A stretch of DNA of 64,000 nt from Pseudanabaena sp. BC1403 (GCF_002914585.1 NZ_PDDM01000004.1:186001-250000), one strand, 5' to 3'; shown: positions 1 to 9,269, counted from the first letter of the stretch. Numbers and translations are program-made. Notes: generated from the sequence alone by a model not told the origin.

Positions 1-484
1 TGTTTTCTTCGAGAGAGAGATTATCCAGTGCGAGGCGATGAGCGGCGGAAAAGTGAGTGCTAATCGTTAAATATGCTTGCATGTCGTTACCTTTGTAATC
101 AGCCCAGAGTTCAGGTTGTTCGTATAAGCGAATATTGACCAATGGCAGATACGATTCTAGTCGCTGCCAAATGACGCGGGCAATATTTTCGGTAGTTGGT
201 AAAGTCTGCTGAAACTCTTCCCATGCTTGGTTTAGATAGGAAAAATTTAGTTGAGTCGTGACTTCACGGGCGATCGTTTGCTTGACATCTGAGAGGTTAA
301 GTACCATGCCAGTGTTATCAATCTCTCCTTGCATCCCAACGTACAGAACATAGTTATGACCGTGTGGTGGGAAGTTGGTACATGCTCCGAATTTCGCCAG
401 ATTTTCTTCGTCTGGGATTTCGGGCAGCCAGTAACGATGACTAGCAGAAAACTCGGCACGGCGATTAATTACACATTTAGCCAT
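1..484 (-). CDS. 6-pyruvoyl-tetrahydropterin/6-carboxytetrahydropterin synthase family protein, 3' end cut by window edge
   Basis: The reading frame starts at the ATG complementary to 482-484 and runs off the left edge without a stop. The protein begins MAKCVINRRAEFSASHRYW and then has HGHNYVLYVG, the zinc-binding histidines of the PTPS/QueD fold. About residue 135 a second copy begins (QAYLTISTHFSAAHRLALDN), again with FSAAHR, so this is the tandem two-domain form found in cyanobacteria. The family converts dihydroneopterin triphosphate to a 6-substituted tetrahydropterin in queuosine or pterin pathways; which product is made cannot be read from the sequence. The upstream region contains HIP1 sites and no clear promoter. 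Confidence 0.8.
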   Translation of the reverse strand, partial: MAKCVINRRAEFSASHRYWLPEIPDEENLAKFGACTNFPPHGHNYVLYVGMQGEIDNTGMVLNLSDVKQTIAREVTTQLNFSYLNQAWEEFQQTLPTTENIARVIWQRLESYLPLVNIRLYEQPELWADYKGNDMQAYLTISTHFSAAHRLALDNLSLEEN

Positions 485-687
485 CAGGAATTAGCCATTA
501 AAAACAAGGCTTAGTGAATTGTAAATTTCTCTTAATACGTTAACATTTTCAGCGATCGCATCGAAACTAAGTATATTTGCTACTTTAAAATTGCTTGCGA
601 TCAAAATTGCCGATTTGTTGCGATCGCTATAATTAAAAAATATCTTTAAAAGTCCCCTGCTGTCAGTGCGATCGCATTGTTTGAGCT

Positions 688-1419
688 ATGACACCAATTA
701 TTGCCCCCGATCTTGAGTCTGTTCCAAAAATTCAAGAAATACAAAAAGAAATATTTTATCCTTCTGAGGATGGTGAACCCTTGGCAGAGACTTCTGTTCA
801 TGCTGATGCGATTATTGCGACGGTGGCGGTGTTACGCAATTACTTAGCCGAAAAATTTGCAGAGCGATCGCCTGTTGTCCTTGCCGATCAGTTTTTGTAT
901 TACGCGCAGGGTTTTCCTAGATTGCGGGTTGCGCCTGATGTGATGGTAATTTTTGATGTTCCGCAACAACCCTATGACAATTACAAAATTTGGGAAACGG
1001 GACAAGTTCCCAGTGTCATTTTTGAAATGACTTCTGCGAGTACACAAGCTCATGACCAAACGAAAAAGCGGGAGCTTTATGAAAGCATTGGAGTTCTAGA
1101 ATATTGGCTTTTCGATCCTAAAGGTGAATGGATTCCTGAAAAATTACGCGGTTATCGTCGTCAAGCGAATCTGCCAGAAAAGGAAGAAGATTCGCTGGTT
1201 TATGAGGCGATCGCTGATGGCTTGAGTCAAGTTTTAGGATTGCGTCTTGAAGTCGAAGGCTCTCTGATTAATTTCTATCGACAAGATAACGGTGAAAAGT
1301 TGTTAATCCCCAGTGAGTTATTTACTGCTTTGCAAGTACAAACTCAGAGAGCAGAAATTGCTGAGCAGGAGGTGCAAAAATTGCGCGATCGCTTAGCTAC
1401 ATTAGGTATCGAACCATAA
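688..1419 (+). CDS. Uma2 family (DUF820) putative restriction-endonuclease-fold protein
   Basis: 243 aa. The central part has the Uma2 signature, with RVAPDVMVIFDVP and, about 30 residues on, VIFEMTSAST followed by KKRELYESIGVLEYWLFDP. The PD and E residues fit the PD-(D/E)xK nuclease-like core of this large cyanobacterial family. A short charged coiled coil (about residues 210-243, EIAEQEVQKLRDRLATLGIEP-like) closes the protein, which is usual for longer family members. The cellular role of Uma2 proteins is not established. It stands alone. A second, shorter Uma2 gene lies at 11936-12499. Confidence 0.8.
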   Translation: MTPIIAPDLESVPKIQEIQKEIFYPSEDGEPLAETSVHADAIIATVAVLRNYLAEKFAERSPVVLADQFLYYAQGFPRLRVAPDVMVIFDVPQQPYDNYKIWETGQVPSVIFEMTSASTQAHDQTKKRELYESIGVLEYWLFDPKGEWIPEKLRGYRRQANLPEKEEDSLVYEAIADGLSQVLGLRLEVEGSLINFYRQDNGEKLLIPSELFTALQVQTQRAEIAEQEVQKLRDRLATLGIEP

Positions 1420-1443
1420 ATGATTTCATCACCATGTACCACC

Positions 1444-1628
1444 TGTAGGGGTTTAGCATTTGCGCCACTATTTTCAAACTCACCACGAAAATCTCGATCC
1501 GCAAATGCTAAATCCTCTTCGCTTACACCGATAAATTGTCCCTGCGCTGTGAGGTTTAGGGCATAGCATTCCCATAGATTTGGAATCTGAGAATTTATAA
1601 ATCTCTGCGGCAATGCAATGCCCCTACA
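1444..1628. repeat. Imperfect terminal inverted repeat of the GTAGGGGC type
   Basis: The left end reads TGTAGGGGTTTAGCATTTGC (1444-1463). The right end, on the opposite strand, reads TGTAGGGGCATTGCATTGCC (1628-1609). They match at most positions, so the segment is bounded by inverted ends about 185 bp apart. It belongs with the GTAGGGGC...GCCCCTAC elements at 16979-17176 and 63573-63600. No convincing gene is inside; a minus-strand open frame is judged a by-product of the repeat. Confidence 0.55.
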
Positions 1629-1672
1629 GCTATTTATCGTAAGATTAATCCAAATTTCTGGAAGTTAAGGCT

Positions 1673-2956
1673 ATGACCTCTACGGCGAAAAACTTTGCTG
1701 GGCAAAACTTGCGGGGCAGGTCTTTTAGAGGGCAAGACCTCTCAGGCTCAGACTTTAGCGACACCGATCTGCGGGGCGCAAATTTTACAGGTGCGACTTT
1801 AATCGGCGCAAATTTCTCTAAGGCTGAGACTGGCGTACAAAAGCGATGGGTGGCATTTCAGTTAGTTATTTCCTTCTTTCTGTCGGAATTAGCAGGAATT
1901 TTTGTTGCTTATACTGGTGCATGGGTAACCATTTTTTTCGCCCCTCGCTATATTCTAAGCTCTAGGATCGCCACTGGCATAGCAATGATCATCACTCTTA
2001 TGATCATCATCTTTGCAATTGTTCAACAGGGATTTACGGTGAAGGCTTTCGGTACAATGACATGGGCATTTGCCTTAGTAGCATTTGCCTTAGCATTGTC
2101 AGGTGCAGATCCCTTGGTAGTATTATTTGCAGGGGCAGTAGTAGCATTTGCAGTAGTGGTATTTTCAGTGGCTTTGGCATTGTCCGATGCAGGATCATTT
2201 GTAGCGTGGTTAGGGTCATTTTTAGGAATATTGCAAGGAGCATTGGTCGGCGCAGTGGCAGTGTCATGGTCAGGGGCTGGGTCATTTGATTTTGCATTGG
2301 TAGGGGCTGGGGTAGGGGCAGTGGTGATGGTGTTACTCAGTGTTTATACTTCTGGGAGAGCTTTAAAAGGCGATCCTAAGTTCGACGAATTACTGAAGTT
2401 TATTGTTGGCTTTGCTAGCATCGGCGGTACAAGTTTTCGTGGTGCAGATTTAACTAAAGCTAACTTTACGAAGGCGTATCTCAAAAGTAGCGATTTTCGC
2501 AATTCTCGCAAGCAGAGGACAAACTTGACTCGCACCATTTGGAAGCAAGCAAAAGAGCTAGACCGATCGCGTTTAGGAACATCAATTCTTGCTAACCCCG
2601 AAGTACGTGAACTATTAGTCACAGGCAAACCCAACCAAACCCAATCCTACGAAGGCTTAAACCTACGTGGCGCAAACCTTGATGGAGCTTATTTAAAAGA
2701 AGTCAACTTTAAACGTGCCATTCTCAGCGAAGCCAGTGTTCGTAATGCAAATCTCGAATCGGTAAACTTCACCGAAGCCCAAGTGATTGGCACAGATTTT
2801 ACTGGCGCACAAATGACAGGGGTTTGTCTAGAAGGTTGGAGCTACGACCACACCACCAAACTCGATGATGTCGATTCTCTAGAGCTTCTCAACACCAAAG
2901 GCGAGCGCTGTCGCCGCGATCCAGACAACAATTTTGAGCATAGTGATTTTACTTAA
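1673..2956 (+). CDS. Pentapeptide-repeat protein with a central multi-pass membrane region
   Basis: 427 aa. Residues about 8-50 are A(D/N)LXX/F-type pentapeptides (NLRGRSFRGQDLSGSDFSDT). They are interrupted by a long hydrophobic stretch (about 57-235) that can form five or six membrane helices rich in A, V, G, L and F. Pentapeptides resume at about 253-280 (SFRGADLTKANFTKAYLKSS) and 327-380. Pentapeptide repeats form a right-handed quadrilateral beta-helix; here the helix seems split across a membrane module. The DNA of the hydrophobic part (2060-2340) is repetitive, with GCATTTG/GCAGTGG-like units, and leaves open frames in other phases that are not genes. The function is unknown. Confidence 0.8.
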   Translation: MTSTAKNFAGQNLRGRSFRGQDLSGSDFSDTDLRGANFTGATLIGANFSKAETGVQKRWVAFQLVISFFLSELAGIFVAYTGAWVTIFFAPRYILSSRIATGIAMIITLMIIIFAIVQQGFTVKAFGTMTWAFALVAFALALSGADPLVVLFAGAVVAFAVVVFSVALALSDAGSFVAWLGSFLGILQGALVGAVAVSWSGAGSFDFALVGAGVGAVVMVLLSVYTSGRALKGDPKFDELLKFIVGFASIGGTSFRGADLTKANFTKAYLKSSDFRNSRKQRTNLTRTIWKQAKELDRSRLGTSILANPEVRELLVTGKPNQTQSYEGLNLRGANLDGAYLKEVNFKRAILSEASVRNANLESVNFTEAQVIGTDFTGAQMTGVCLEGWSYDHTTKLDDVDSLELLNTKGERCRRDPDNNFEHSDFT

Positions 2957-3169
2957 AGACACATTGTCGAAACCATTAGCAAGTTTTTTGGTGTTTAGTC
3001 AAATCTAAAGATCCACGACTTTTTCTATATCAGCACAGATAGCTGTTTCTCTTCACAAAAAAGCTGGGGATCTGGACATTCACAGATTTCTTTCTTTTGC
3101 CTTTACTTAACCTACATCTCATAGCTATCGCGCTATTATTAACGTGAGTTAAAGCAACGATGAAAAAAA

Positions 3170-4141
3170 ATGATTGACTTATTTTTTAGCTTTGCGATCG
3201 GTGCGGGCGTATTCTTTGGCATCGGTAGTTCCTCATTTAAAATAGTTAACCAAGGCGAAGAAGCATTAGTTGCCTCCTTTGGTAAATACAAACGTAAACT
3301 GCCTGCTGGCCCCCACTTTATCTTGCCCTTTATTGATACCGTCAGCTACAAAGGGTCGATTAAAGAGCAGGTTTTAGATATTCCACCACAACAATGTATT
3401 ACTCGCGATAACGTGTCGATTACCGCCGATGCAGTAGTCTACTGGCGTGTAGTTGACATGGAAAAAGCCTTTTATCGTGTAGAAAATTTGCGTCAAGCGA
3501 TGGCAAATATCGTCTTGACTCAGATTCGTGCCGAACTAGGTAGTTTAGAGCTTGATGAAACTTTTACTGCCAGAAACAAAATCAATGAAGTTCTGTTACG
3601 GGATTTAGATGATGCCACCGATCCTTGGGGCGTGAAGGTAACAAGGGTCGAGTTGCGGGACATCTTACCTGCAAAAGCTGTGCAGGAAGCTATGGAAATG
3701 CAAATGACAGCGGAGCGCAGAAAAAGGGCAGCAATTCTTAATTCTGAAGGTGAGCGCGAAGCTGCTGTTAACCAAGCGAAGGGCTTGGCAGAGTCGCAGT
3801 TACTTAATGCTGAGGCTTCACAAAAATCCGCCATTTTAGAAGCAGAGGGGCAGAAACAATCCCGCATTTTACGTGCTGAAGCAGAACGCCAAGAGCAGGT
3901 GTTAAAAGCTCAAGGTACATCTCAGGCTATGCAAGTGTTATTGCAGTCTATGAAAGGTAATCCTCAAGCAAACGAGGCTCTACAATTTTTGTTAGCTCAG
4001 AACTATATTTCGATGGGTACGACGATTGGCTCCAGTGGCAGTAGCAAAGTGATGTTTATGGATCCGCGATCGCTGCCTTCAACTCTAGAAGGGCTTAAAT
4101 CAATTGTTGATAGTCCAGAGACTGGAGATTGGACTAAATAA
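3170..4141 (+). CDS. SPFH/Band 7 (stomatin-prohibitin-flotillin) membrane protein
   Basis: 323 aa. An N-terminal membrane anchor (about 2-22) is followed by the SPFH domain (about 25-195; [19 protein letters not shown]-like start, then [27 protein letters not shown]) and a long Ala/Glu/Gln-rich coiled coil (about 180-260). This is the stomatin layout found in most cyanobacteria. Such proteins oligomerise into membrane rings or microdomains and often affect FtsH proteases; no partner is encoded nearby. The start is preceded by an in-frame-incompatible mini frame (ATG at 3160, an A8 tract, stop at 3175-3177) overlapping the ATG at 3170. Confidence 0.9.
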   Translation: MIDLFFSFAIGAGVFFGIGSSSFKIVNQGEEALVASFGKYKRKLPAGPHFILPFIDTVSYKGSIKEQVLDIPPQQCITRDNVSITADAVVYWRVVDMEKAFYRVENLRQAMANIVLTQIRAELGSLELDETFTARNKINEVLLRDLDDATDPWGVKVTRVELRDILPAKAVQEAMEMQMTAERRKRAAILNSEGEREAAVNQAKGLAESQLLNAEASQKSAILEAEGQKQSRILRAEAERQEQVLKAQGTSQAMQVLLQSMKGNPQANEALQFLLAQNYISMGTTIGSSGSSKVMFMDPRSLPSTLEGLKSIVDSPETGDWTK

Positions 4142-4171
4142 AAAAAGGCTCGCTTTGCGAGCCTTTTTTTT
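4140..4171. terminator. Bidirectional intrinsic terminator
   Basis: GC stem GGCTCGC-TTT-GCGAGCC flanked by A and T runs. It lies between the stop of the SPFH gene and the stop of the convergent cyanophycinase gene, so it can serve both. Confidence 0.9.
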
Positions 4172-5109
4172 TATACCGATGGACTAATGGGAATGCGCTT
4201 GAGCATGTGATATTTACAGCCTGCGGCAAGAATATGTACTCGCAAGTTATGGATTGTTAAAGGTGCAGCACCACTAACCCATAGTTGATTGCTGTAGGAA
4301 ACCTCACCAGGATCGACTACGGTGACAGTCCCACGTCCCAAAACGCGCATAGTATTATTTGGCTCAAAGATTGCCACCGTATCTTCATCGATACCGATGC
4401 CAATTTTGTCTGGATGTGCCGCGATCGCAGTCATTAGACGAGCCATGCGATTACGGTTATGAAAATGCTGATCAACAATAATTTCAGGCAGTATGTTTAA
4501 GCCAGTACTCATGTTTACGAGTTCTTTGTGAGGTGACTCGCCACTACTGCCTCCTGAAATCATGTGATAGCCCATAGCCGCAGCACCAGCACTTGTACCA
4601 GCTAAAACCATCCGATGCTGATCAATGCGCTTAGCGATCGTGATTGCAAAGGGAGTATCAGCAATCAAGCCACATAAACGCAACTGGTCACCGCCAGTCA
4701 TGAAAATGCCTGTAAACCGATCTACTAGAGCCTCGGCTTCGGGATAGTCATCATGAGGACGTTCACGAATATCTAATACTTCAACTACACTTGCACCGAG
4801 TTCAGTAAAAATATCATGATAAATTCTCCCGATAATATCAGGTTCTCTTGAGGCGCACGGAATTATAGCAATGCGAGCTTGGGAGCCACCAGAACTTTCT
4901 ACAAAGGCTTTGAGAATTTTGCGGTCTTGGACTTTATCCTCTCCACCACCAATTACCATTACCGCCGACTTAATAATTTGAGTCATGCCCCTATCTATTG
5001 CCACATCTTCATCTAAATTCAGCATATTAGCAGATTGGTCAACAAATTTTTTGAGGCGGTTGATTAGGCTAATGCCTTGACTCAGTTTTTGCGCTTGCTG
5101 ACTCGCCAA
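4171..5109 (-). CDS. cphB: Cyanophycinase
   Basis: 312 aa. It carries the family landmarks in order: VIGGGEDKV near residue 52, IFMTGGDQLRL, the nucleophile motif GTSAGAAAMG (Ser of G-T-S-A-G), then DQHFHNRNRMARL. This Ser-type exopeptidase hydrolyses cyanophycin to beta-Asp-Arg dipeptides. No cyanophycin synthetase (cphA) is nearby. The longest frame opens with a TTG at 5107-5109 about 13 nt after GGAGG; ATG codons at 5025 and 4986 are alternatives, so the first 30-40 residues are uncertain. Confidence 0.88.
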   Translation of the reverse strand: MASQQAQKLSQGISLINRLKKFVDQSANMLNLDEDVAIDRGMTQIIKSAVMVIGGGEDKVQDRKILKAFVESSGGSQARIAIIPCASREPDIIGRIYHDIFTELGASVVEVLDIRERPHDDYPEAEALVDRFTGIFMTGGDQLRLCGLIADTPFAITIAKRIDQHRMVLAGTSAGAAAMGYHMISGGSSGESPHKELVNMSTGLNILPEIIVDQHFHNRNRMARLMTAIAAHPDKIGIGIDEDTVAIFEPNNTMRVLGRGTVTVVDPGEVSYSNQLWVSGAAPLTIHNLRVHILAAGCKYHMLKRIPISPSV

Positions 5110-5256
5110 TGGTTTGAATTACCTCCATTGATGCTTACATGGTTAGCAATCAGGCTAAACCTTGTCAGATTGTATAACTTTTGTGCAGCTAAAGACCAGT
5201 ATTTCATCAAGTCACTACAAAATAAGTGGAGGCTTAGTCCCTTATTTTGTAATTAC

Positions 5257-5478
5257 TTAATCACTTTGCCAACATTCATGACTAACTAAATCGCAAATAC
5301 GATCGCGCAATAGGTATTGATTGTTTTCTAGTTCTCGTTCGATTTGACACCATTCGCGATCGCGAAAGAAACGACAAAGAGTGTGAATGGGTTGACTTCG
5401 CGTGAGTCGTCCGCTTTCGAGTAAATGTCTTGCTTCGTCTTGAATAGCGCTGATGGAATAATAAAGTGAGTGCAACAT
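5257..5478 (-). CDS. DUF4327 family small cyanobacterial protein
   Basis: 73 aa from the ATG at 5476-5478, which has AGAGGA seven bases upstream. An in-frame TTG two codons earlier is less likely. The sequence has the DUF4327 pattern: YSISAIQDEARHLLESG, then QPIHTLCRFFRDREW, then LLRDRICDLVSHECW. The family is confined to cyanobacteria and has no known function. The gene stands alone. Confidence 0.82.
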   Translation of the reverse strand: MLHSLYYSISAIQDEARHLLESGRLTRSQPIHTLCRFFRDREWCQIERELENNQYLLRDRICDLVSHECWQSD

Positions 5479-5654
5479 AACCAAATCCTCTGTATAGGCT
5501 TTTGCTTAATAATTTGCTTGAAGCTTTGAAATTATCTAAAAACAATCTATGTCTGTGACGTAGAATACAGACTCTAATTATCTTCTCACGGAGTTTTAGT
5601 TAATACATAAAAGTAAATGAAACTCAAAAGAAAAAAACATTTCTTGTTAAGCTC

Positions 5655-5682
5655 AAAAAGCGGTGCTTAGAGCCGTTTTTTT
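5655..5682 (-). terminator. Probable terminator of the permease gene
   Basis: Short stem AAGCGG...CCGTTT (with one G-T pair) followed on the minus strand by a T run, just downstream of the permease stop at 5698. A direct repeat of TTCTCTAGACTTT lies between the two. Confidence 0.5.
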
Positions 5683-5697
5683 CTCTAGACTTTTTCT

Positions 5698-6654
5698 CTA
5701 GACTTTCTGGACGAAGATTTTGCCGAGAAGTCCTTGGGGGCGGACAAGTAGGACGATAAATAGTAAAGCAAAGGCTACGGCATCTTTGTATGCTGACTGT
5801 TCGGACGGCACAAAGGACTCTGCTAGTCCTAAGATAATCCCTCCAACGACGGCTCCAGGAATATTGCCTAGTCCGCCCAAGACGATTACAGCTAGACCTT
5901 TTAAGCCAAATCCGATGCCAAAATAGGGACCAGCAATACTGACGCTGGAGCCAACTAGAGTTCCTGCTAGTCCAGCCAAGAATCCTGACACGAAAAAGGT
6001 GAGCAGAATGAAAAAATCGGTATTAATGCCCAAAAGGCTAGCGGTGGTAGAATCTTCAGCTACGGCTTTCATCGCTTTGCCTAGCTTGGTGAAGTTAATC
6101 CCATAGGTGAGAATTGCTAAAATAATCCCTGATACACCAAAAATAACAATTTGGACGGTGCGAATGTTGATTGGTTTGTCGATTGTGCCGAAATTTATCG
6201 CTGGTGGTAGGCTGCCGTAAATATTGGCGGGGAAGTTATAACTCTCAGCTCCCACAAAATATTGGATCGTGTTGACGATGACTACAGCTACGCCCAAACT
6301 GGAAACTAAGGTGAGTAAAGGGTCGGCTTGGCGATCGCGTAAAGGTCGAAAAGCGATCCGCTCAATTAGTATGCTTACGAATCCTGCAAGAATACTGCTG
6401 ATGAAAATGGCAACAAAAAAGGGTAAATGTAGTTCTTTAGGTAAGGATAGGTTAGCAAGTATGCCATTGAATCCAAATGCGCCGCCACAGAGTACATAGG
6501 TAAAATATGCTCCAAGCGTAAACACAGCACCGTGAGCAAAGTTAATAATTCCTAAAATCGAGAATACTAATGTGTATCCAAGAGCAAAGATGGCGTAGAC
6601 ACTGCCAATCGATAAGCCATTCAAAAATTGCTGTAAAAATACCGAAAAGTCCAT
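5698..6654 (-). CDS. LivH-type branched-chain/neutral amino-acid ABC transporter permease
   Basis: 318 aa from the ATG at 6652-6654 (MDFSVFLQQFLNGLSIGSVYAIFALGYTLVFSILG), the standard start of LivH-like permeases; an upstream in-frame start would add 34 residues not normally present. Around eight membrane helices, with the family motif INFAHGAVFTLGAYF early and the EAA-like region GKAMKAVAEDSTTASLLGI late. In cyanobacteria the homologous permease belongs to the N-I system for neutral amino acids; the LivM, ATPase and binding-protein genes are not adjacent. Its start codon overlaps the start of the divergent peptidase gene. Confidence 0.88.
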   Translation of the reverse strand: MDFSVFLQQFLNGLSIGSVYAIFALGYTLVFSILGIINFAHGAVFTLGAYFTYVLCGGAFGFNGILANLSLPKELHLPFFVAIFISSILAGFVSILIERIAFRPLRDRQADPLLTLVSSLGVAVVIVNTIQYFVGAESYNFPANIYGSLPPAINFGTIDKPINIRTVQIVIFGVSGIILAILTYGINFTKLGKAMKAVAEDSTTASLLGINTDFFILLTFFVSGFLAGLAGTLVGSSVSIAGPYFGIGFGLKGLAVIVLGGLGNIPGAVVGGIILGLAESFVPSEQSAYKDAVAFALLFIVLLVRPQGLLGKIFVQKV

Positions 6655-7405
6655 GCGAGGTTTTATGGGTTTTTTAAAAAATTCTACACTTGCGATCGCG
6701 ATAGTTGCGATCGCTGTAACAGTCACGCCAGCAATATCAGCGATTACCACGCTCAATCGTCCTCATGGAGTATCAAAAAAATCTCAGGATAAATCTCAGG
6801 ATTTAGTTGCTACTAATGACTCATCTGAACCAATTCAGCTGCCCGATACAGGCGCACAGAACGATAGTTGGAGCTGTGGACCAAATTCGGCGGCGCGGAT
6901 ATTACGTTATTACGGTCATGATGTTAACTATGCAACAGTTCGAGCCGCGACTGACAAAAAACTATTTTTGCCACAAAAATTCCGTAATCCTTTGAATAAT
7001 CAATGGGTTGAGGTGCGAACTGGTACGCCGCCGCAGACCTTGCAACAGGTTATGCAACGATGGGAAGGCAATCGCGTCAGGAGATCTCCACAAACTAACT
7101 TTAATAAGTTAATTAAGCTAGTGCAATCAGGTAAACCTGCGATCGCTTTAGTTAGGGTCGGCGGTTTAACTATTCCCTATGTTGGAGCGATTCCTTACTT
7201 GCATTGGATCGCAGTGACAGGATCTAATTCACAAAGTCAACAAATTTATTACACAGATACTAATAGCCAAACTTATTCTTTGTCCTACCAAGATTTTCAG
7301 ACAATGTGGAATTTGGGCTTGGATCGAGATGTAAGCGGTGCGATCGCAAGTGTTCTTAAAAGTAATGGTGTAGAGGCAAGAACAATCGTTTGGGTAGATA
7401 AATAA
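6653..7405 (+). CDS. Secreted C39-like (papain-fold) cysteine peptidase domain protein
   Basis: 250 aa, with a basic N-terminus and hydrophobic signal peptide ending about residue 30 (AISA). The mature part begins near QLPDTGAQNDSWSCGPNSAARIL, where Cys in SCGPNS is the expected nucleophile. The His is in PYLHWIAVTG and the third catalytic position in YYTDTNSQTY. This matches bacteriocin-processing-like C39 folds found in exported cyanobacterial proteins; substrate unknown. Start at 6653 (MRGFMGFLKN) or 6665 (MGFLKN). The former overlaps the permease start codon by two bases on the other strand; even the latter leaves no independent intergenic promoter space. Confidence 0.72.
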   Translation: MRGFMGFLKNSTLAIAIVAIAVTVTPAISAITTLNRPHGVSKKSQDKSQDLVATNDSSEPIQLPDTGAQNDSWSCGPNSAARILRYYGHDVNYATVRAATDKKLFLPQKFRNPLNNQWVEVRTGTPPQTLQQVMQRWEGNRVRRSPQTNFNKLIKLVQSGKPAIALVRVGGLTIPYVGAIPYLHWIAVTGSNSQSQQIYYTDTNSQTYSLSYQDFQTMWNLGLDRDVSGAIASVLKSNGVEARTIVWVDK

Positions 7406-7408
7406 ATC

Positions 7409-7469
7409 CCGAACCGATAAATTTTTTAAAGTGTTGCGAAGCAACACTTTAAAAAATTTATCGGTTCGG
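7409..7469. terminator. Long perfect hairpin, loop GAA
   Basis: Arms 7409-7437 and 7441-7469 are perfect reverse complements (29 bp) around a GAA loop with the core GTGTTGC-GAA-GCAACAC. It sits four bases after the peptidase stop and probably ends its transcript. The rest of the 301-bp gap to 7707 is AT-rich and shows no gene or clear promoter. Confidence 0.8.
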
Positions 7470-7706
7470 TTTTGAGATTTACGCCGTTCGACTCATCATC
7501 TTAAGATGACATTGCAAATACGATAAATAATTGAAATCTACAATTTGATAGGTTTCCTTGCTAAAGTCATTGATGTGGTGTGATGGATCAAGACTTAGCT
7601 CTTCTATTTTGTTCTTCTAATTTATAAATCTACTGCTCATTCTCATTTCTGCGTTACAAACTCATAACTTTATGATCGCGGAAACAAGCTAAAAGCAATA
7701 TTAACT

Positions 7707-9269
7707 ATGATCAAAACCGCAATGACGAAGATCGCACTAGTAGGGTTTCTTCCGCTAATATGCAGTCTCGCTCCTGCTCTTGCCCCGATCGCCTTAGCTC
7801 AGACATCATCGACTGCTACAAGTGAGATTACTCAAAAAATTTCTCAGAGTGATCCACTTGCCAATACACCACTCAAGCTGGTTGAACGTGCCAACTCTCT
7901 AAGAGAGCAAAATCAGCTTGATCGCGCCCTTGCTTTGTATCGCCAAGCGATAGCCGCGAGTCCAGAGTTAGTTCCTGCTTACTATGGTTTGGGGGTGGCT
8001 TTGCGCCAAAAGGGGGATATCCAAGGTGCAATCGAAGCTCACCGCCAAGCGATTTTAATCGATAAAAGCTATACGCCTGCCTATTATGGTTTGGGGATTG
8101 CCCTTTATCAAAAGGGTGATGCCAATGGGGCAATCGATGCTTACAACCAGTTTGTGCAGCTCAGCAAAGCGGATACTAACCTTGCGCCTGTTTATTACAA
8201 TTTGGGGTTGGCTCATGAACGCAAAAATAATATTCAGGGAGCGATCGATTCTTTTCGCAAGGCGATCGAGTTTGATCCTAAATATGCTCTTGCCCATAAC
8301 GGTCTAGGCACTGTCCTGCGTCGCCAAGGCAATCGTCAAGAGGCGATCGCATCTTATCGCAAGGCGATCGAGCTTGCTCCGCAGTATGCAGTAGCCCATT
8401 TTGCGCTGGGAATTTCGCTGTATGAAGAGCGTGACTATGCAGGATCAATCGATGCTTATAAACGAGTAACTACAATTGATCCTAATTTTCCGAATGTTTA
8501 TTACAATCTTGGCTTGGCATACAACCAACTCGATGATCGGCAAAAGGCGATCGCGACTTTCCGCAAAGCATCCGAACAAGATCCCCGTAATGCCGATATC
8601 TATGCGGCACTTGGTAGTGCTCTATTGCGAGAGGGAAATATTCCTGAAGCGGCGGAAGCCTTTAAACGAAGTACAGAAATCAATCCGAGGGTTGCGAGCA
8701 CTTTCAATGGTTTAGGGCTTGCTCTGCGTCGGCAAGGCGATCTCGAAGGGGCGATCGCAGCCTATGAAAAATCGATCACGATTAATCCTAGATATGCAGC
8801 GGCTTATAACAATCTTGGGCGGGTTTTGTCTGATCAAAACCGTAACGCTGATGCAATTACCGCGTTTCGACAGGCGATCGCGATTGATACCAAGAATGCA
8901 GTTGCCTATAGTAATCTTGGCAATTTATTACGCGCTCAGGGCAATAGTGATGAGGCGATTGATGCTTTCCAAAAAACTATTGCGATCGGTAAAGAAGATT
9001 TATGGGTGGACTATACCAGTTTGGGGCTTGCCTATGCCGATCGTGGCAGACTTGGTGAAGCTCAAACTGCCTATTTTAAGGCACTATCTTTAAATCCCAC
9101 TTTTGCCAAGGCACATTTTGGACTGGGGGCTTTGTATACGCTGAAGGGGGAAGTCAGCAATGCGATTCGCTCTTACCAAGAAGCCTTGAAGTTATACGAA
9201 GAAAATCGTGATGCCGAATGGATTAAGCGCACTCAACAAGCAATCCAAGCCTTGCAGGGAATTACATAA
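7707..9269 (+). CDS. Exported TPR-repeat protein
   Basis: 520 aa. A signal peptide (about 1-31, ending ALA-QTSS) is followed by about twelve to thirteen 34-residue TPR units from residue 55 to 515, e.g. PAYYGLGVALRQKGDIQGAI and PAYYGLGIALYQKGDANGAI. These pack into a superhelical protein-binding scaffold, here probably periplasmic. Many repeats end with the OGT-like AHFxLGxxLxxxG pattern. No enzymatic domain is visible. The gene is monocistronic, bounded by hairpins. A scaffold for a secreted or envelope complex is possible but not shown. Confidence 0.88.
   Translation: MIKTAMTKIALVGFLPLICSLAPALAPIALAQTSSTATSEITQKISQSDPLANTPLKLVERANSLREQNQLDRALALYRQAIAASPELVPAYYGLGVALRQKGDIQGAIEAHRQAILIDKSYTPAYYGLGIALYQKGDANGAIDAYNQFVQLSKADTNLAPVYYNLGLAHERKNNIQGAIDSFRKAIEFDPKYALAHNGLGTVLRRQGNRQEAIASYRKAIELAPQYAVAHFALGISLYEERDYAGSIDAYKRVTTIDPNFPNVYYNLGLAYNQLDDRQKAIATFRKASEQDPRNADIYAALGSALLREGNIPEAAEAFKRSTEINPRVASTFNGLGLALRRQGDLEGAIAAYEKSITINPRYAAAYNNLGRVLSDQNRNADAITAFRQAIAIDTKNAVAYSNLGNLLRAQGNSDEAIDAFQKTIAIGKEDLWVDYTSLGLAYADRGRLGEAQTAYFKALSLNPTFAKAHFGLGALYTLKGEVSNAIRSYQEALKLYEENRDAEWIKRTQQAIQALQGIT

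Noticed and set aside
1344-1613. 89-codon minus-strand open frame overlapping the Uma2 3' end
   Set aside because: It runs through the GTAGGGGC-bounded repeat and the end of a real gene; no domain and no ribosome-binding site.
2034-2634. Several long open frames on both strands inside the pentapeptide gene
   Set aside because: They follow from the repetitive low-complexity DNA of the hydrophobic module; the main frame has consistent protein features at both ends.
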